DNA of 64,000 nucleotides, taken from positions 1-64,000 of the forward strand of contig JAXMBX010000017.1 in NCBI GenBank assembly GCA_046349635.1. The letters are read 5' to 3'. Positions 1 to 8,339 of the stretch are shown here, piece after piece. The notes beneath the pieces are model-generated. The model was not told the origin of the DNA. It was given only the letters and a program-made list of their open reading frames with translations, and ran no database searches. Every line of letters begins with the position of its first letter. Position 1 is the first letter of the stretch. Origin of the DNA: JAXMBX01 sp046349635 (GTDB taxonomy: Bacteria > Planctomycetota > Planctomycetia > Planctomycetales > Planctomycetaceae). Position numbers and translations under genes: made by a program.

Positions 1-2
1 AG

Positions 3-1001
3 GTCACGCTGCGGCTGCAGTCACAAACGCAGCTTCCCGCCGCCACGAAGGACGGCACCTCCATCGAAATTCTGGGGAACATCGAGTTCCCCGAAGAAGT
101 CGAGCAGTGCCTGAAGTACGGCGCCAACGGGATCGGCCTGTACCGGACGGAATTCCTGTACCTGGGGAAAGAGAAGGAACCGACCGAAGAGGATCACTAC
201 GAAGCTTATTGCAAGGTTCTGGCCCCTCTCCCCGGGCGGGCGGTCGTCGTCCGTACGCAGGATCTGGGAGCGGACAAACTGCCGGAAAACATGAGCTATC
301 TGGCGGTCGGGATGGACAACCCATTCCTGGGTCTCCGGAGCCTGCGGCTGAGCCTGCATCACTTGCCACTGTTCAAGACGCAGCTCCGGGCGATTCTGCG
401 GGCGGCGGTGCATGGGGACATCCGCCTGATGTTCCCGCTGGTGACGACGATGTATGAGCTTCGGCAGGCGAAAATGGTGCTATCCGACGTGATGGAAGAC
501 CTTGAATACCAAGGGATTCCGTTCAAGCGAGACATTCCGGTGGGGATGATGGTGGAGGTTCCCTCGGCGGCGCTGATGGCGGAAGAGTTTGCCCGCGAGG
601 TGGATTTTTTCTCTATTGGAACCAATGATCTTATTCAGTATACCTTAGCGGTGGATCGCGCGAACACGCAGGTGGCGAACCTGTTCAGTTCCGGCGATCC
701 TTCCGTTTTGCGGCTGATCGAGCAGGTCGTGCGTGCGGGCCAGAAGGCGGGGATTCCCGTGACGGTCTGCGGCCAGATGAGTTCGGATCCAGCCTACACC
801 GCCTTGCTCCTGGGGCTCGGAGTGCGTCAAATCAGCGTGACGCCCCATTCGGTCCCCGAGCTCAAGGAAGTGATCCGTCACCTGTCGATCGGACAGGCAG
901 AGGAAATCGCCGCTCACGCCCGATCGCTCGACGTGGCGCGCGATGTCGAGAGTTACGTCCGGGGAGAACTGAAGAAGCTTCTTCCCGAACTGTACAACTG
1001 A
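3..1001 (+). CDS. ptsI: Phosphoenolpyruvate-protein phosphotransferase (PTS enzyme I), C-terminal part
   Basis: This is the C-terminal ~330 residues of enzyme I; the gene begins before the window. Enzyme I transfers phosphate from PEP to HPr in the cytoplasm. The visible part is the PEP-binding TIM barrel. It contains GIGLYRTEF near fragment residue 43, NPFLGLRSLR near 106, MVEVPSAALM near 185, SIGTNDLIQYT near 204 and the catalytic-cysteine motif VCGQM near 256, where most homologues have VCGEM. Reading is open from base 3 with no disruption to the TGA at 999-1001. The first internal ATG is at 291, but the sequence before it is clearly enzyme I, so that is not the start. No HPr or EIIA gene is visible inside the window. 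The family call is secure. Whether it belongs to a sugar PTS or a regulatory phosphorelay cannot be told from this piece. Confidence 0.95.
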   Translation, partial: VTLRLQSQTQLPAATKDGTSIEILGNIEFPEEVEQCLKYGANGIGLYRTEFLYLGKEKEPTEEDHYEAYCKVLAPLPGRAVVVRTQDLGADKLPENMSYLAVGMDNPFLGLRSLRLSLHHLPLFKTQLRAILRAAVHGDIRLMFPLVTTMYELRQAKMVLSDVMEDLEYQGIPFKRDIPVGMMVEVPSAALMAEEFAREVDFFSIGTNDLIQYTLAVDRANTQVANLFSSGDPSVLRLIEQVVRAGQKAGIPVTVCGQMSSDPAYTALLLGLGVRQISVTPHSVPELKEVIRHLSIGQAEEIAAHARSLDVARDVESYVRGELKKLLPELYN

Positions 1002-1085
1002 TGATTTCCGGCCTTCGCCGGACGTCTGATGAAGATTTCCGGCCTCCGCCGGATGTTTGATGAAGTCCGGTTCCGCCGGATTTCA
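999..1085. repeat. Three tandem GC-rich hairpin units after ptsI
   Basis: Three consecutive ~28-31 bp units each begin TGATGA and each hold a hairpin of the form TCCGG(C)-loop-(G)CCGGA, at 1007-1022, 1038-1053 and 1066-1080. The first unit starts on the ptsI stop codon. There is no T-run after the hairpins, so they are not classical intrinsic terminators. They may stabilise the ptsI mRNA 3' end or be a REP-like array. The structure is seen directly; the role is inference. Confidence 0.75.
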
Positions 1086-1892
1086 TGAGCCCCGTTCATT
1101 CGGGACTCACCCCGATCGGCGAGTCCGCTCGCCGTTCACCCCGCTGATCTGGAAAACCTTACTCGTAAGGTTTTGGACAACCAACCGTTCAACGCCGGCC
1201 TGGAGAAACGCGATTCTCATTTTCAACGAAACCTCGCGTTCTTCCCGATCCGGCACACACCGCCAGCGTTTCGGCAGCGCTGAACCGGTGAGAACCACAC
1301 CATAGGTTCACCCGAGTGCGCATTCGAATCCAGCACGCACCCTCGATTTCCACCAACACGCCTGACCTCGCAGGAGAGTCACAAGGCTGGTGGGAACCCG
1401 CCGCTCGCCATTTCCCAGTTCTGCCCCGCGTGGTCGCGATGTGTGTTACACACCAGTCGACTTCGCGACACTCGACCCTCTCCGGCCCGCGACTTTCCGA
1501 ACTTTCGGAGCGCGCACCGCATCGGTTGTCGAATGAAGAACTGCGTCAGGCGAACCGGCACGATCCGGCCTCGGAGTCTGTGCAACAGACATTCGTTCTC
1601 CAAGCATTTGGCTCAACGAATGGCACCCCCTGCTCCACGGGACCGAAACCTCAGAAAGTTTCAGTTTCTTGCAGGATCTCTGACTCCACAGTCCCGGATC
1701 TTTCTCCGCTGAAGTCGAATGGCATGGTCGATCGGGGAGGCTGGTCTCCCCTTACTTCCCCGCAATTGCTCCGCGATGACTTCGCCCCGGACCGCATGAC
1801 GCGCTCATGCCCCGCCGCGATCGCATCACCGGACCGGAGCGTGGAACATCGACCGACCCGCACGCCACGTCACTGCCGGCGAAAGGCCATTC
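1086..1892. other. Long non-coding stretch before the RNase E/G gene
   Basis: No convincing gene is present in these ~800 bases; the open frames here have low-complexity, Ser/Arg/Pro-rich translations and no family resemblance. A perfect 9-bp stem with a 4-base loop sits at 1153-1174 (AAAACCTTA-CTCG-TAAGGTTTT) and ends in a short T-run, so it may terminate ptsI transcription. The rest could be a long 5' leader of the RNase gene. In enterobacteria rne is autoregulated through such a leader, but homology of this leader was not tested. Confidence 0.5.
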
Positions 1893-3536
1893 ATGAAGAA
1901 GGAAATGTTGATCAATGCGCTTCAGCCCGAGGAAAGCCGCATCGCCATCGTCGAGGATGGCGTCCTCGAGGAACTGTATGTGGAGCGCATCAGCCAGGAG
2001 AACTTTGTCGGTAACATCTACAAGGGGCGGGTCGTCAACCTGGAGCCGAGCATCCAGGCGGCGTTCGTCGATTTCGGGGTGGGACGCAACGGCTTCCTGC
2101 ACGTCAGCGACGTCGAGTACCAGTACTACAAGCACCTTGTCGGTCCGGGGTATGAACCGGACCATCCCGAGGACCGCGGCCCCGATGAAGGTGGCCCGCC
2201 CGCGGAACGGACCGAGCGGAGCAAGGGTCCGCAGCGCGGACGTCGGCGCATCAACGAGCGCTCCGTCCGGAACAAGCCCCCGATTCAGGAAATCTTCAAG
2301 CGGGGAAGCGAAGTCCTGGTGCAGGTGATCAAGGAAGGGATCGGCACGAAGGGTCCGACTCTCTCGACGTACATCAGCATCCCCGGACGCTACCTCGTCC
2401 TGATGCCCGGTCTGCAGCGAGTGGGTGTCAGCCGGAAGATCATGGACGATGACGTCCGTCGGAAGCTCCGCGCCAGCATGGAAGAACTGAGCCCGCCTCC
2501 GGGTCTGGGGTTCATCATCCGGACGGCCGGGATCGATCGGGCCAAGAAAGACCTGCAGCGCGATATGAACTATCTGCTGCGGTTGTGGCGTACGATTGTC
2601 CGCCGCATCAAGAAGACCCGCGGGCCGGACACGATCTACGAAGAGTCCGACATGATCATCCGGACGATCCGGGACATCTACAACAGCGAGGTGGACTCGG
2701 TCCTGATCGACGAACCGCAAGCCTTTGAACGGGCGCGCGAGTTCCTGAAGATCGTCATGCCCCGGCATGCGAGCCGCATCCAGCTCTATGAAGGGCGCGA
2801 TCCGCTGTTCAACAAGTATCGGATCGATGAAGAGATCAACCGCATCCATCAGCGGAACGTTCCGCTCCGTGGCGGCGGATCGATCGTCATCGATCAGACG
2901 GAAGCGCTCGTCGCGATTGACGTGAACTCCGGGAACTTCCGGGCGGACAACAACGCCGAGGAAACCGCGTACCAGGTCAATCTGCGGGCGGCGGCGGAAA
3001 TCTGCCGCCAGATCCGGCTCCGCGATCTGGGGGGTGTGATCGTCAATGACTTCATCGACATGCGGGAAGAACGGCATCGTCGCGGGGTCGAACGGGCGCT
3101 GCGCGAATCGATCAAGCGGGACCGGGCCCGGACGAAAGTCCTGCGGATCAGTCCGTTCGGCCTGATCGAAATGACCCGGCAGCGGATTCGTCCATCGCTG
3201 CGGCGGAGCACCTATGAGGATTGTCCCTGCTGCCATGGAGCCGCGCTGGTCAAGACGGCGGAAAGCATGGCCATCGAGGTGATCCGGATGCTGCTGACGA
3301 AGGCGTTCCAGGAAGGTCTGTCCCGGATCAATATCGAGGTGCACGAGCGGGTGGCGAATTACCTTAACAATAAGAAGCGTAAGGACATATCGAACGTCGA
3401 GGACCAGGCGAAGATCGTGGTGGGGATCATTTCCCGGACGGATGTGAAGCCGGAACACCTCGATTTCCGGATTTATGACCAGGCGGGTACGGAAACGAAA
3501 ATTTCGTTCCCGGAACCCTCGCCAGCGAAGCGGTAA
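1893..3536 (+). CDS. rng: Ribonuclease E/G family endoribonuclease
   Basis: Single-strand-specific endoribonuclease acting in rRNA maturation and mRNA decay in the cytoplasm. The 547-residue protein has the family opening (MLINALQPEESRIAIVEDG), an S1 domain around residues 38-75 (GNIYKGRVVNLEPSIQAAF), a charged Arg/Glu-rich insertion at about 85-130 that separates the halves of the S1 region, and the catalytic DNase-I-like core. The metal-binding aspartates are visible at about D343 (AIDVNSG) and D386 (VNDFIDM). A zinc-link-like CPCC follows near 443. Length is close to RNase G (about 490) and there is no long degradosome scaffold tail, so RNase G or short RNase E fits best. The ATG at 1893 has an upstream GAAAGG. 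The L21 gene follows 113 bases downstream, a linkage known in many bacteria. Confidence 0.95.
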   Translation: MKKEMLINALQPEESRIAIVEDGVLEELYVERISQENFVGNIYKGRVVNLEPSIQAAFVDFGVGRNGFLHVSDVEYQYYKHLVGPGYEPDHPEDRGPDEGGPPAERTERSKGPQRGRRRINERSVRNKPPIQEIFKRGSEVLVQVIKEGIGTKGPTLSTYISIPGRYLVLMPGLQRVGVSRKIMDDDVRRKLRASMEELSPPPGLGFIIRTAGIDRAKKDLQRDMNYLLRLWRTIVRRIKKTRGPDTIYEESDMIIRTIRDIYNSEVDSVLIDEPQAFERAREFLKIVMPRHASRIQLYEGRDPLFNKYRIDEEINRIHQRNVPLRGGGSIVIDQTEALVAIDVNSGNFRADNNAEETAYQVNLRAAAEICRQIRLRDLGGVIVNDFIDMREERHRRGVERALRESIKRDRARTKVLRISPFGLIEMTRQRIRPSLRRSTYEDCPCCHGAALVKTAESMAIEVIRMLLTKAFQEGLSRINIEVHERVANYLNNKKRKDISNVEDQAKIVVGIISRTDVKPEHLDFRIYDQAGTETKISFPEPSPAKR

Positions 3537-3649
3537 TTCGCTAAACTGTTCGATTCCTCCTTGGATTAACCCCGCGCCGATGGCGGTGCGGATGCGGTTT
3601 TGGGCTGGAAGCCCAGCTAAAACCAATTGATAAATAAGGGTTTACGAAA

Positions 3650-3982
3650 ATGTTCGCGATTGTGGTTGATGGTGGTCGTCAGTATCGGGTCCAGCCGGGT
3701 GATCAACTGCTGGTTGATTACCGGGACGGGACGAAGCCGGGCGAAGCTTTGAAGTTCGAGGAAGTGCTGCTGGCGGGTGCGAAGTCTGGCCCGCAGATCG
3801 GCAAGCCGAGCCTCGCCGGTGCCTCCGTGGCGGCCGAAGTGGTGGAACACACCATCGGCGACAAGCTGGAGATCGGAAAGTTCAAGCGTCGCAAGAAGGA
3901 ACGCCGTCACACGGGCCACCGCCAGAAGTACACGGCGATCAAGATCACGGGCTTTGACATTCCCGGGCTGAAGGACGAATAG
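3650..3982 (+). CDS. rplU: 50S ribosomal protein L21
   Basis: Structural protein of the large ribosomal subunit that binds 23S rRNA. The 110-residue length and sequence fit L21: MFAIVVDGGRQYRVQPGD at the N-terminus, a basic GKFKRRKKERRHTGHRQ segment near 80-96, and the TAIKITGF ending. The ATG at 3650 is preceded by a purine-rich AAGGG. A compact hairpin (TGGGCT-GGA-AGCCCA, 3601-3615) lies in the leader and could serve as the end of the RNase transcript or an L21 leader structure. The usual partner rpmA (L27) does not follow; a strong terminator comes instead, so rpmA must lie elsewhere. Confidence 0.97.
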   Translation: MFAIVVDGGRQYRVQPGDQLLVDYRDGTKPGEALKFEEVLLAGAKSGPQIGKPSLAGASVAAEVVEHTIGDKLEIGKFKRRKKERRHTGHRQKYTAIKITGFDIPGLKDE

Positions 3983-4013
3983 TTTTTTCGGTCGCAGACG
4001 AGATGAAAACTTC

Positions 4014-4047
4014 AAACGCCGACGGTTGATGCCGTCGGCGTTTTTTT
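4014..4047 (+). terminator. Intrinsic terminator after rplU
   Basis: A 12-bp perfect stem (AAACGCCGACGG / CCGTCGGCGTTT) with loop TTGATG is followed by a T-run at 4041-4047. It lies 31 bases after the rplU stop. Confidence 0.92.
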
Positions 4048-4171
4048 GTTTGCGGGGGAACGTTCAGCGTTGTTTGCTTCGTATCGGCGCCCAGGGACGC
4101 CAAACTGGGGGCTGCGTGAATACGCCCACCCCAGCCACCCATCGTTTAATTGCCCCACTGAAGACTGGACA

Positions 4172-4208
4172 CATGCCCACCCTGCCCCTCCGTGGCGAAG
4201 TGGGCATT
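4172..4208. repeat. 37-bp palindromic dispersed repeat, copy 1
   Basis: The arms CATGCCCAC and GTGGGCATT flank a GC-rich centre. A near-identical element lies at 59349-59385, where the palindrome is perfect, including an inner GCCAC/GTGGC pair. The two copies share about 33 of 37 bases, both intergenic. This is REP/MITE-like; no encoded protein is seen. Confidence 0.7.
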
Positions 4209-4297
4209 CCACCCAGAGACATGACAATCACGGGTGGTGAGGTTTGGGGAGCGTCTTTCCCCGACCTGCTCCAGCGAGTAACATAAACTCACGACCT

Positions 4298-4379
4298 GCG
4301 AGAGTGGCGGAATTGGCATACGCGCCAGACTTAGGATCTGGTCCCGCAAGGGATAGGGGTTCGACTCCCCTCTCTCGCA
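4298..4379 (+). tRNA. tRNA-Leu (anticodon UAG)
   Basis: The cloverleaf is complete: acceptor stem GCGAGAG/CTCTCGC, D-arm with GGCGGAATTGG-type sequence, anticodon stem CCAGA/TCTGG with loop CTTAGGA (anticodon TAG at 4332-4334), a long variable arm (TCCCGCAAGGGA) as in class II tRNAs, and the T-arm GGGGTTCGACTCCCC. It reads CUA and, by wobble, other CUN leucine codons. CCA is not encoded; the discriminator A at 4379 is followed by ATAC. Confidence 0.96.
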
Positions 4380-4394
4380 ATACTAACGACTTAC

Positions 4395-4428
4395 GCAAAA
4401 AACATCGAGAAATCTCGGTGTTTTTTGC
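4395..4428. terminator. Intrinsic terminator after tRNA-Leu
   Basis: A 16-bp stem with one G/T pair (GCAAAAAACATCGAGA / TCTCGGTGTTTTTTGC) has A- and T-rich outer arms, so it can act in both directions. It lies 15 bases after the tRNA. Confidence 0.88.
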
Positions 4429-4815
4429 ATTTCTGGAACCCCATTTTCGTTCCGTCTCGTTCCGCCACGTTCCGCCCCAGACCGGGGAGAATGGCAACAG
4501 AATGGCAACATGAAATCCGGCAGATTGGCCCCCTCGCAGTGGCATCAGGGATCCCTGCTATCTCTCGCGGCATTCAAATGGGGGACTGAAATAAAGCTCG
4601 CGAAGCCAGCACAATCCTCGAGCAGGACCTCTAGACATATGCACACATGTACACAACTTCGCGTCCAGCATTTTCACTTTTGGGGCGTTCTGTTCGCGAC
4701 CTGACATTCCCCCGTCACTCCTCAGCCCCTTACCATGAACTTTCACATCTTGAAACTTTCGGGCTAAAAAACCACCGAAGATTATTCCGGGCATTCTGAA
4801 ACAAAGAGCTCCCTC
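4429..4815. other. Intergenic region, no gene seen
   Basis: About 390 bases with no supported gene. An 11-base direct repeat (GAATGGCAACA) occurs twice in succession around 4488-4510. It is next to a tRNA gene, but no integrase or att-like duplication of the tRNA 3' end is visible. The promoter for the following surface protein gene probably lies in its AT-richer second half. Confidence 0.5.
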
Positions 4816-5688
4816 ATGAGACGTCGTCGTATTCAAACCTCTCCGGACATCCTGGAATCGCGCCTCCTGCTGACGGTGAACGTCTCGTTCAATGCGAAAT
4901 CCGGACTGCTGAAAATCACTGGTGACTCTGCCGGGGATAGAGTCGATATCGATGGCACCGGCACCGCAGGCCAGGTCGAGGTCTTCATCAACTCCGTCAA
5001 GTTTGACGATTTTTCGAATGTCAAATCGATCAAGGCGAATCTCGGAGCGGGGGACGACGAGCTCAACCTCTCTGCCGTGACGATCGATGGTGACATCAAC
5101 GTCAATCTGGGAAGCGGCGCGGACAAATTCGATATCGATAACAACACCACTCTGGGATCGGGACCTGACGGGTTGGTATCGATCGGTGGAAATGTCAAAG
5201 CGAAAATGGGGGGTGATTCTGGCGACTTCCTCAACTGGGATGACGGAATGCAGCTCAAAGGTAATGTCGCCATTACCGGGGTGGCTGATGTCGACATGAA
5301 GGGAGACGGCATTGCAGCTTCCGAGAGTGAAGTCAATGACATCACATACCTGGGAACTATGTCGATCAAATATGCGCAATCAGGAGACGTCAACGGAGAC
5401 GGTTTGGAGGGAGACTTTGAAAGCTTGCTCGGCGTCGGAAAAATGACACTCACTGGTTCCAGACTCGCCGAACGGATCGAATTCTCGACTTCCGCCTTCA
5501 ATAATTTCGCCGCGAATCTGGGGAGCGGCGATGACGTCTTCAACATCAACTTCAATTCCGCCAATGCCAACATCTTCGGCGTCTCGAATTTCCAGGGAGG
5601 TGGTGGACTCGATACGTTCCTGAAGGGACTGAATAATCGCTTCGATCTCGCGGCCCCCATTATCGGCGGCTTCGAAACCATCGTCTGA
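4816..5688 (+). CDS. Secreted repeat protein with planctomycete N-terminal motif
   Basis: A 290-residue protein of unknown function. It starts with a basic segment (MRRRRIQTSPDILESRLLLT) that carries the planctomycete 'LE-x-R-x-LL' motif common at the start of extracytoplasmic proteins of this phylum, so export is likely. The rest is Asp/Gly/Asn-rich and periodic, with units such as NLGAGDDELNLSAVTIDGD, NLGSGADKFDID and NLGSGDDVFNINF. These resemble calcium-binding RTX-like or beta-helix repeats. An EF-hand/dockerin-like stretch (SGDVNGDGLEGDFESLLG) lies near residues 190-208. The composition suggests a calcium-binding surface or adhesion protein; that is inference. It has its own upstream gap and a 270-base gap behind it, so it is probably monocistronic. 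Confidence 0.8.
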   Translation: MRRRRIQTSPDILESRLLLTVNVSFNAKSGLLKITGDSAGDRVDIDGTGTAGQVEVFINSVKFDDFSNVKSIKANLGAGDDELNLSAVTIDGDINVNLGSGADKFDIDNNTTLGSGPDGLVSIGGNVKAKMGGDSGDFLNWDDGMQLKGNVAITGVADVDMKGDGIAASESEVNDITYLGTMSIKYAQSGDVNGDGLEGDFESLLGVGKMTLTGSRLAERIEFSTSAFNNFAANLGSGDDVFNINFNSANANIFGVSNFQGGGGLDTFLKGLNNRFDLAAPIIGGFETIV

Positions 5689-5960
5689 GAGGGACCTGCC
5701 GGTTCTCCGTTGAACCTCGGGCCAAGACCGCGGGCGAAACGGTGTCCAGACCGAGCTGCCGTAAGTGCGCTAACGTTCCGTGGGAACGGGGAAAGACTTC
5801 CATAAGGCGTCTGCAGGGGAGGTTCTGCCCGCATCTTTCCTCTCCACCTAAGGGCGGATAACATATCGTTATCCACACGGGCGAGAGGGGTCGACAATCG
5901 ACTTCACTGTCACGGAATTCCTCTAAATCCTCACTCAACGACATCCCGAGACCCGGTCCC

Positions 5961-7374
5961 ATGCTGCGTATTCTTGATCTGCCTTCGATTTCGCAGAACG
6001 CGACGCTGTCGCGGCGGGAGTGGTTGCGGATCGGGGGAACAGGTTTGGCGGGGCTTTCGCTGCCGATGCTGGCTGGCGCATCGCCGCAGGCTGCGACGTC
6101 CAACACCACGCCGCTCGGGTCTGCGTTCGGGCGGGCGAAGTCGGTGATCGTGATCTATCTCAGTGGTGGGCCGCCGCAGCATGAGTCGTGGGATCCCAAA
6201 CCGGAGGCCCCCGCCGAAGTGCGCGGCGGGTTCGGGACGATTGATTCCCAGACCCCGGGGTTGCGGGTGGGGGAGTTGATGCCGTTGACCTCGCGGCTGA
6301 CGGACAAGATCGCGGTCCTGCGGGCCATGGTCACGAATGACAATGCGCATTCGACGAGCGCCTACCAGATGATGACCGGCATCCCGCACATTCCCCTCAG
6401 TGCGGAGAACGCCGTGTCGAAGGCCCCGAATCTTGCCCCGCACTGGGGGGCGATCACGAAATACGTCAAACGTCACGAGCGGACATTTCTTCCCCCGGCC
6501 ATCACGTTGCCCCGGCAGAACGCCAACGTGGGGGAATTCGTCTGGCCGGGCCAGACGGGGGGGATTCTGGGGCCGAACTACGACCCGTGGCTGCTGACGT
6601 GCGATCCGTCGACGCCGGATTTCAAAGTCCCCGACCTTTCCCTGCCGGCGGAGCTGCCGCCATTGCGGTTCGAGAAACGCCTGTCGCTGCTCGCGCAGAT
6701 GGATCAGCATCGGGAACAATTGAATCGCTCGGGAGCGGTGTCGACATTCAACCGCCACGCGCAACAGGCGCTCGACCTGCTAGCTGGTGCCCGTGCCCGC
6801 CGCGCGTTTGATCTCTCCCTGGAGACCCCCGAAACAAGAGACCGGTACGGACGGACGCGGTGGGCGCAAAGCGTGCTGCTCGCCCGCCGGCTGGTGGAGG
6901 CGGGTGTTTCCCTGGTACAGGTGAACTGGTGCCGCATCGACGGCGAACCCAATAACGGGAGTTGGGACACGCACAACAATCACAACGACATGCTGAAGCG
7001 GATCCTGATGCCGTGGATGGACCAAGCTTATTCGGCGTTGCTCACGGACCTGGCCGAACGGAGGCTGCTCGACGAGACGCTGGTCGTGTGGGCGGGGGAG
7101 TTCGGGCATACGCCGAAGTTCAATCCGAACGCGGGGCGGGATCACTGGGGGCAGTGCTTTTCGATCGCACTCGCGGGGAGGTGTCCGGGGTGGGACGGTG
7201 GTGGGGAAATCCGATCCGCAGGCAGCGTATCCGGTGTCAGGACGGGTCGAGCGGCGGGACCTGATGGCGACGATTTTTCATTGCCTGGGTTACCAGCCGG
7301 AGACGGAGCTGGTCGATACGGAAGGTCGTCCGCATCCGATTACTCGCGGGCGAGTGTTGAGCGAGATTGTTTAG
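5961..7374 (+). CDS. DUF1501 protein (sulfatase-like fold), frameshifted near its C-terminus
   Basis: A planctomycete DUF1501 protein, a family related to alkaline phosphatase/sulfatase folds and usually exported. A twin-arginine signal is visible (SRREWLRIGGTGLAGLS, residues ~14-30). Family stretches follow: VIVIYLSGGPPQHESWDPK, LMPLTSRLTDKIAVLRAM, and WAGEFGHTP...GRDHWGQCF. After SIALAG the frame shifts at 7175-7179. Reading +1 restores GVRGGTVVGKSDP, the DLMATIFHCLGYQPE segment and a stop at 7372-7374. Two missing Gs in a G-run would explain it. The repaired protein has about 471 residues, normal for the family; the uncorrected frame runs on to 7742 with unrelated sequence. Unlike the second DUF1501 gene at 30550, it has no PSCyt1 partner beside it. 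Confidence 0.85.
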
Positions 7375-7533
7375 CCGGTTCACATTTATTATGCCTTATC
7401 CTCCGCTCGAACTTAACACCCCTCGTTGCGGCTTTCTTCATCGCCTTGCTCCTTTCGCTGATCCTCGTGCGGAATCTCCCTGAGTCGATTCTTGACTTGT
7501 CTGAAAAGCACCTGGTCGATCCTGCCTACACTA

Positions 7534-7899
7534 ATGCTCGCGGCTCATCTGATGGAAAGGCTTCAAATCAATGGTGTCCTACTGCTCTCCACTCTCTTCG
7601 CCTGGACAATTTTCTGTTTGAGAGGATCCCAAGAACGTTTCGCACGCTGCCTATCGTTCCTGTTTGCGACCACGCTGTGGCTGCTGTTCACGGCGATCAT
7701 TCTGGGAATGATCTGGCATGCTGTTGCCAATGGAGATTTTAAAGCACCCTATGAAAGCCACTACATCGTCCAGCTGATTATCGTATCATTACTTGGATTG
7801 GTACCATTCGTTCCATTGACATTCCTGATGTACAGCACGTGGCGGGAATGGCAAAACAGCAGGATGTCGAAGCCCGTTCCAGTTCGACACTCAGCGTGA
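7534..7899 (+). CDS. Small multi-pass membrane protein, unknown
   Basis: Not recognised. From the ATG at 7534 (a TTG start at 7492 is also possible) it encodes about 121 residues with three clear hydrophobic segments: INGVLLLSTLFAWTIFCL, a longer one around FATTLWLLFTAIILGMIW, and one around IVQLIIVSLLGLVPFVPLTF. A further hydrophobic stretch (LVAAFFIALLLSLILV) lies just upstream at about 7422-7470 in another frame. Given the indels in the genes on both sides, the true gene may start near 7391 and encode a four-helix protein. Base composition is AT-richer than its neighbours. Confidence 0.5.
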   Translation: MLAAHLMERLQINGVLLLSTLFAWTIFCLRGSQERFARCLSFLFATTLWLLFTAIILGMIWHAVANGDFKAPYESHYIVQLIIVSLLGLVPFVPLTFLMYSTWREWQNSRMSKPVPVRHSA

Positions 7900-7907
7900 C
7901 GTGCCCC

Positions 7908-8307
7908 ATGTCCACGAAGCAACAGATCGAAACGTTTTTGGCTGCGCTGCGTTTGCAGTGGTGGGGGCGTCGAATGATCAGGAGAAATACGGCAACAAGG
8001 TGTTGCGGGCGTTTCAGATGGCGGGGCGGAGGGCGTTTCCTGTCCATCCGAAGGAACAAATCGTCGAAGGGGTGCAGGCTTACCCTGATCTCGCGTCGCT
8101 GCCTGAACCTGTCGAGAGCGTGAGCATTATCACGCCGCCAACGGTGACGGAAAAGGTTGTCGAGCAGGCGGGTCAGTTGGGGATTAAAAACGTGTGGCTG
8201 CAGCCGGGAGCGGAGAGTGAGCGGGCGATTGAAATTGCGGAGTCCTACGGGATGAATGTGATCGCCAGCGGCCCGTGCATTCTGATTGCCGCGGTACCGG
8301 TCAATAG
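7908..8307 (+). CDS. CoA-binding domain protein (YccU-like), frameshifted
   Basis: Small Rossmann-fold CoA_binding_2 family protein, related to the N-terminal domain of succinyl-CoA ligase alpha; its cellular role is unknown. The N-terminus MSTKQQIETFLAA is read from the ATG at 7908. The frame shifts at about 7947 and then continues as AFAVVGASNDQEKYGNKVLR, PVHPKEQIVEG, SIITPPTVTEKVVEQ, LGIKNVWLQPGAES and MNVIASGPCILIA. One missing C would make the junction AAPAFAVVGAS, the normal family sequence. The C-terminal end is also doubtful: the second frame stays open into the next gene, but a one-base shift near 8291 would stop it at 8307, giving the usual ~135 residues. It is read toward the TPR gene that converges on it. 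Confidence 0.75.
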
Positions 8308-8339
8308 ATTTGTCGATGCCGAGGGATTATTACCGCCCT

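Noticed and set aside
1316..2014. Plus-strand open frame of 232 codons before and into the RNase gene
   Set aside because: Low-complexity Ser/Arg/Pro composition, no ribosome site, and it overlaps the true gene in another frame.
1752..3626. Long minus-strand open frame (624 codons) opposite the RNase E/G gene
   Set aside because: It is the complement of a clear RNase E/G gene. Its translation is Arg/His/Pro-rich with no domain, a usual GC-rich shadow.
4298..4815. Possible integration site next to tRNA-Leu
   Set aside because: No integrase, no duplicated tRNA 3' end and no foreign gene cargo; the short GAATGGCAACA repeat alone is not enough.
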